Part shown: piece after piece, positions 63,071-64,000 of the stretch | How positions within the stretch are numbered: position 1 is the stretch's first letter | How the letters are laid out: every line of letters begins with the position of its first letter | Origin: Azolla caroliniana | Lineage: Eukaryota > Polypodiophyta | NCBI GenBank assembly: GCA_043228905.1 | Contig: JBHGNT010000004.1 | Location: 22,444,001 to 22,508,000 of the forward strand | DNA length: 64,000 bases | Reading direction: 5' to 3' | The notes under the pieces: generated by a model | The model's input: only the letters and a program-made list of their open reading frames with translations | Databases searched by the model: none | Told to the model about the DNA's origin: nothing | Translations under genes and position numbers: made by a program

Positions 63071-63868
63071 ACCATGTATGGATGCATGCCTAGTGGTTTT
63101 CGTATTACTATATCTGTCTCAATGAGCTCACTTTTCTCCAAGCCATCAATGTCGGAAGCATGAATTAATGAAGCCTACTTCCTTATAGTTTCAAAGGAAA
63201 CTCCAACATTGCAAGAACTATTCAGGGTCAAGACACTCATATATGTCATTTCTTGCCCAAATATACACATGGTTCAATCTCTTCTACTGTTCCTATGCTA
63301 TCGTGCCACCTTGAATAGCAAAGAAATTTGGAAACGAAATTTGTTCATTTAGTAAAGAAATTTGGAAATGAAACAAGAGAATGGAACTTCATGTTTGAGT
63401 TAGTAGATTAAGATTATAATTAATATAACACATATCAACAAGATCTACAGTCTTTCCGGCAAAGATGTCACAAAATAAATGAAGTGTTTTTTATGTGCAC
63501 CTCAGTGTTGGTTGGTCGAGATTCAAATGGTATGGCGTAAGCTCTTTAGAAGTTGTATTGGTTCGTTGTCTTTCTTTTTTAGAGCATGGCAGATGTCGAT
63601 TTGAGTTTGCATTCGCACGAAAGCTTGTACAAATCACAACAAACTCTTGTTCGATTGTCATTGGAATCTCTAGCCTCTATTGTCAATCGCTTCTTGAACC
63701 CGCATGAGGTTTCTCAAGACCAAAAGAGCTAGACTTTCATGTGAAATGACAATGGCAAATACATAGAGTAACATGGCAAAAAAAGCATGCGAGAGAATGT
63801 TGCAAATGCATGTGAGCATGCATTCATACATGCATATAAACACAACCATGCACATGCAAATGTAAATA
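63066..63868. other. AT-rich non-coding DNA
   Basis: Short frames only; no recognisable protein, RNA or repeat signature. Confidence 0.45.
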
Positions 63869-63956
63869 CACATACACATACACATACACATAAACATAAA
63901 CATAAACATAAACATACACATAAACATACACACATGCATACACATACACATACAAA
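63869..63956. repeat. Hexanucleotide (ACATAC/ACATAA)n repeat
   Basis: A run of imperfect 6-bp units. The reading frames across it (repeated Met-Cys or Val-Cys codons) are low-complexity artefacts. Confidence 0.9.
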
Positions 63957-64000
63957 CATCGTTTTAAACTGATATGGTACTAAACTAATATATTCTTGTA

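Noticed and set aside
63869-63956. Hexamer array as telomeric DNA
   Set aside because: Units are ACATAC/ACATAA, not the plant telomere heptamer, and the array is short.
63670-63959. Met-Cys or Val-Cys repeat ORFs at the right end
   Set aside because: Low-complexity translation of the ACATAC/ACATAA repeat.

Overview
This window looks like a repeat-rich chromosome segment of a land plant. It holds one convincing host gene, a two-exon cytochrome P450 at 21904-23603 (minus strand). Nearly everything else is LTR retrotransposon sequence, inserted element within element. The species cannot be named from the sequence. The plant-type (71-clan-like) P450, the tRNA-iMet-primed Copia elements, the chromodomain Gypsy elements and a decay pattern that fits plant CHG DNA methylation all point to a plant.

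Left block (1-20513). An old Gypsy-B copy (B1: 1-910 and 14415-14872) was split by Gypsy-A copy 1 (911-14414, target duplication GAAAG). Gypsy-A1 was split in turn by Copia-A copy 1 (6710-12225, minus, target duplication GAACC). B1 ends abruptly at a truncated Copia-B element (14873-20513, minus). A solo-like Copia LTR (20738-20982) and a small gag relic follow.

Middle block (20983-27266). This holds the P450 gene, AT-rich non-coding DNA and very decayed relics: a chromovirus 3' end near 24.5 kb, a Tat/Athila-type leader motif at 26125, and a chromodomain plus LTR (element E) at about 26.5-27.27 kb.

Right block (27267-62195). A minus-strand chromovirus (C, 27267-53521) is inserted in E. C contains Gypsy-A copy 2 (27658-44753, target duplication GACAC), whose 5' LTR is split by a young, apparently intact Gypsy-B copy (B2, 27941-35201). 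C also contains Copia-A copy 2 (47232-52749, target duplication GGACG). C abuts, head to head, a plus-strand chromovirus fragment D' (53522-54429 and 61065-62195). D' is split by the related chromovirus D (54430-61059, target duplication GGTTA). The last 1.8 kb is AT-rich, with a tandem duplication and microsatellites.

The most interesting signals are these. (1) Chromovirus D has no tRNA primer site; the site after its 5' LTR is instead a perfect 13-nt complement of the predicted 5' end of its own transcript, implying Tf1-like self-priming. (2) The chromovirus LTRs carry an antisense tRNA-like module with B-box sequences. (3) Gypsy-A carries a long extra ORF after pol with a large coiled coil, and copy 1 has lost exactly the reverse transcriptase/RNase H block in frame. 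(4) B2 has almost identical LTRs, a tRNA-Trp-type primer site and a short gag/pol overlap suited to -1 frameshifting. (5) Premature stops verified by copy-to-copy comparison fall mainly on CAG/CTG sites.
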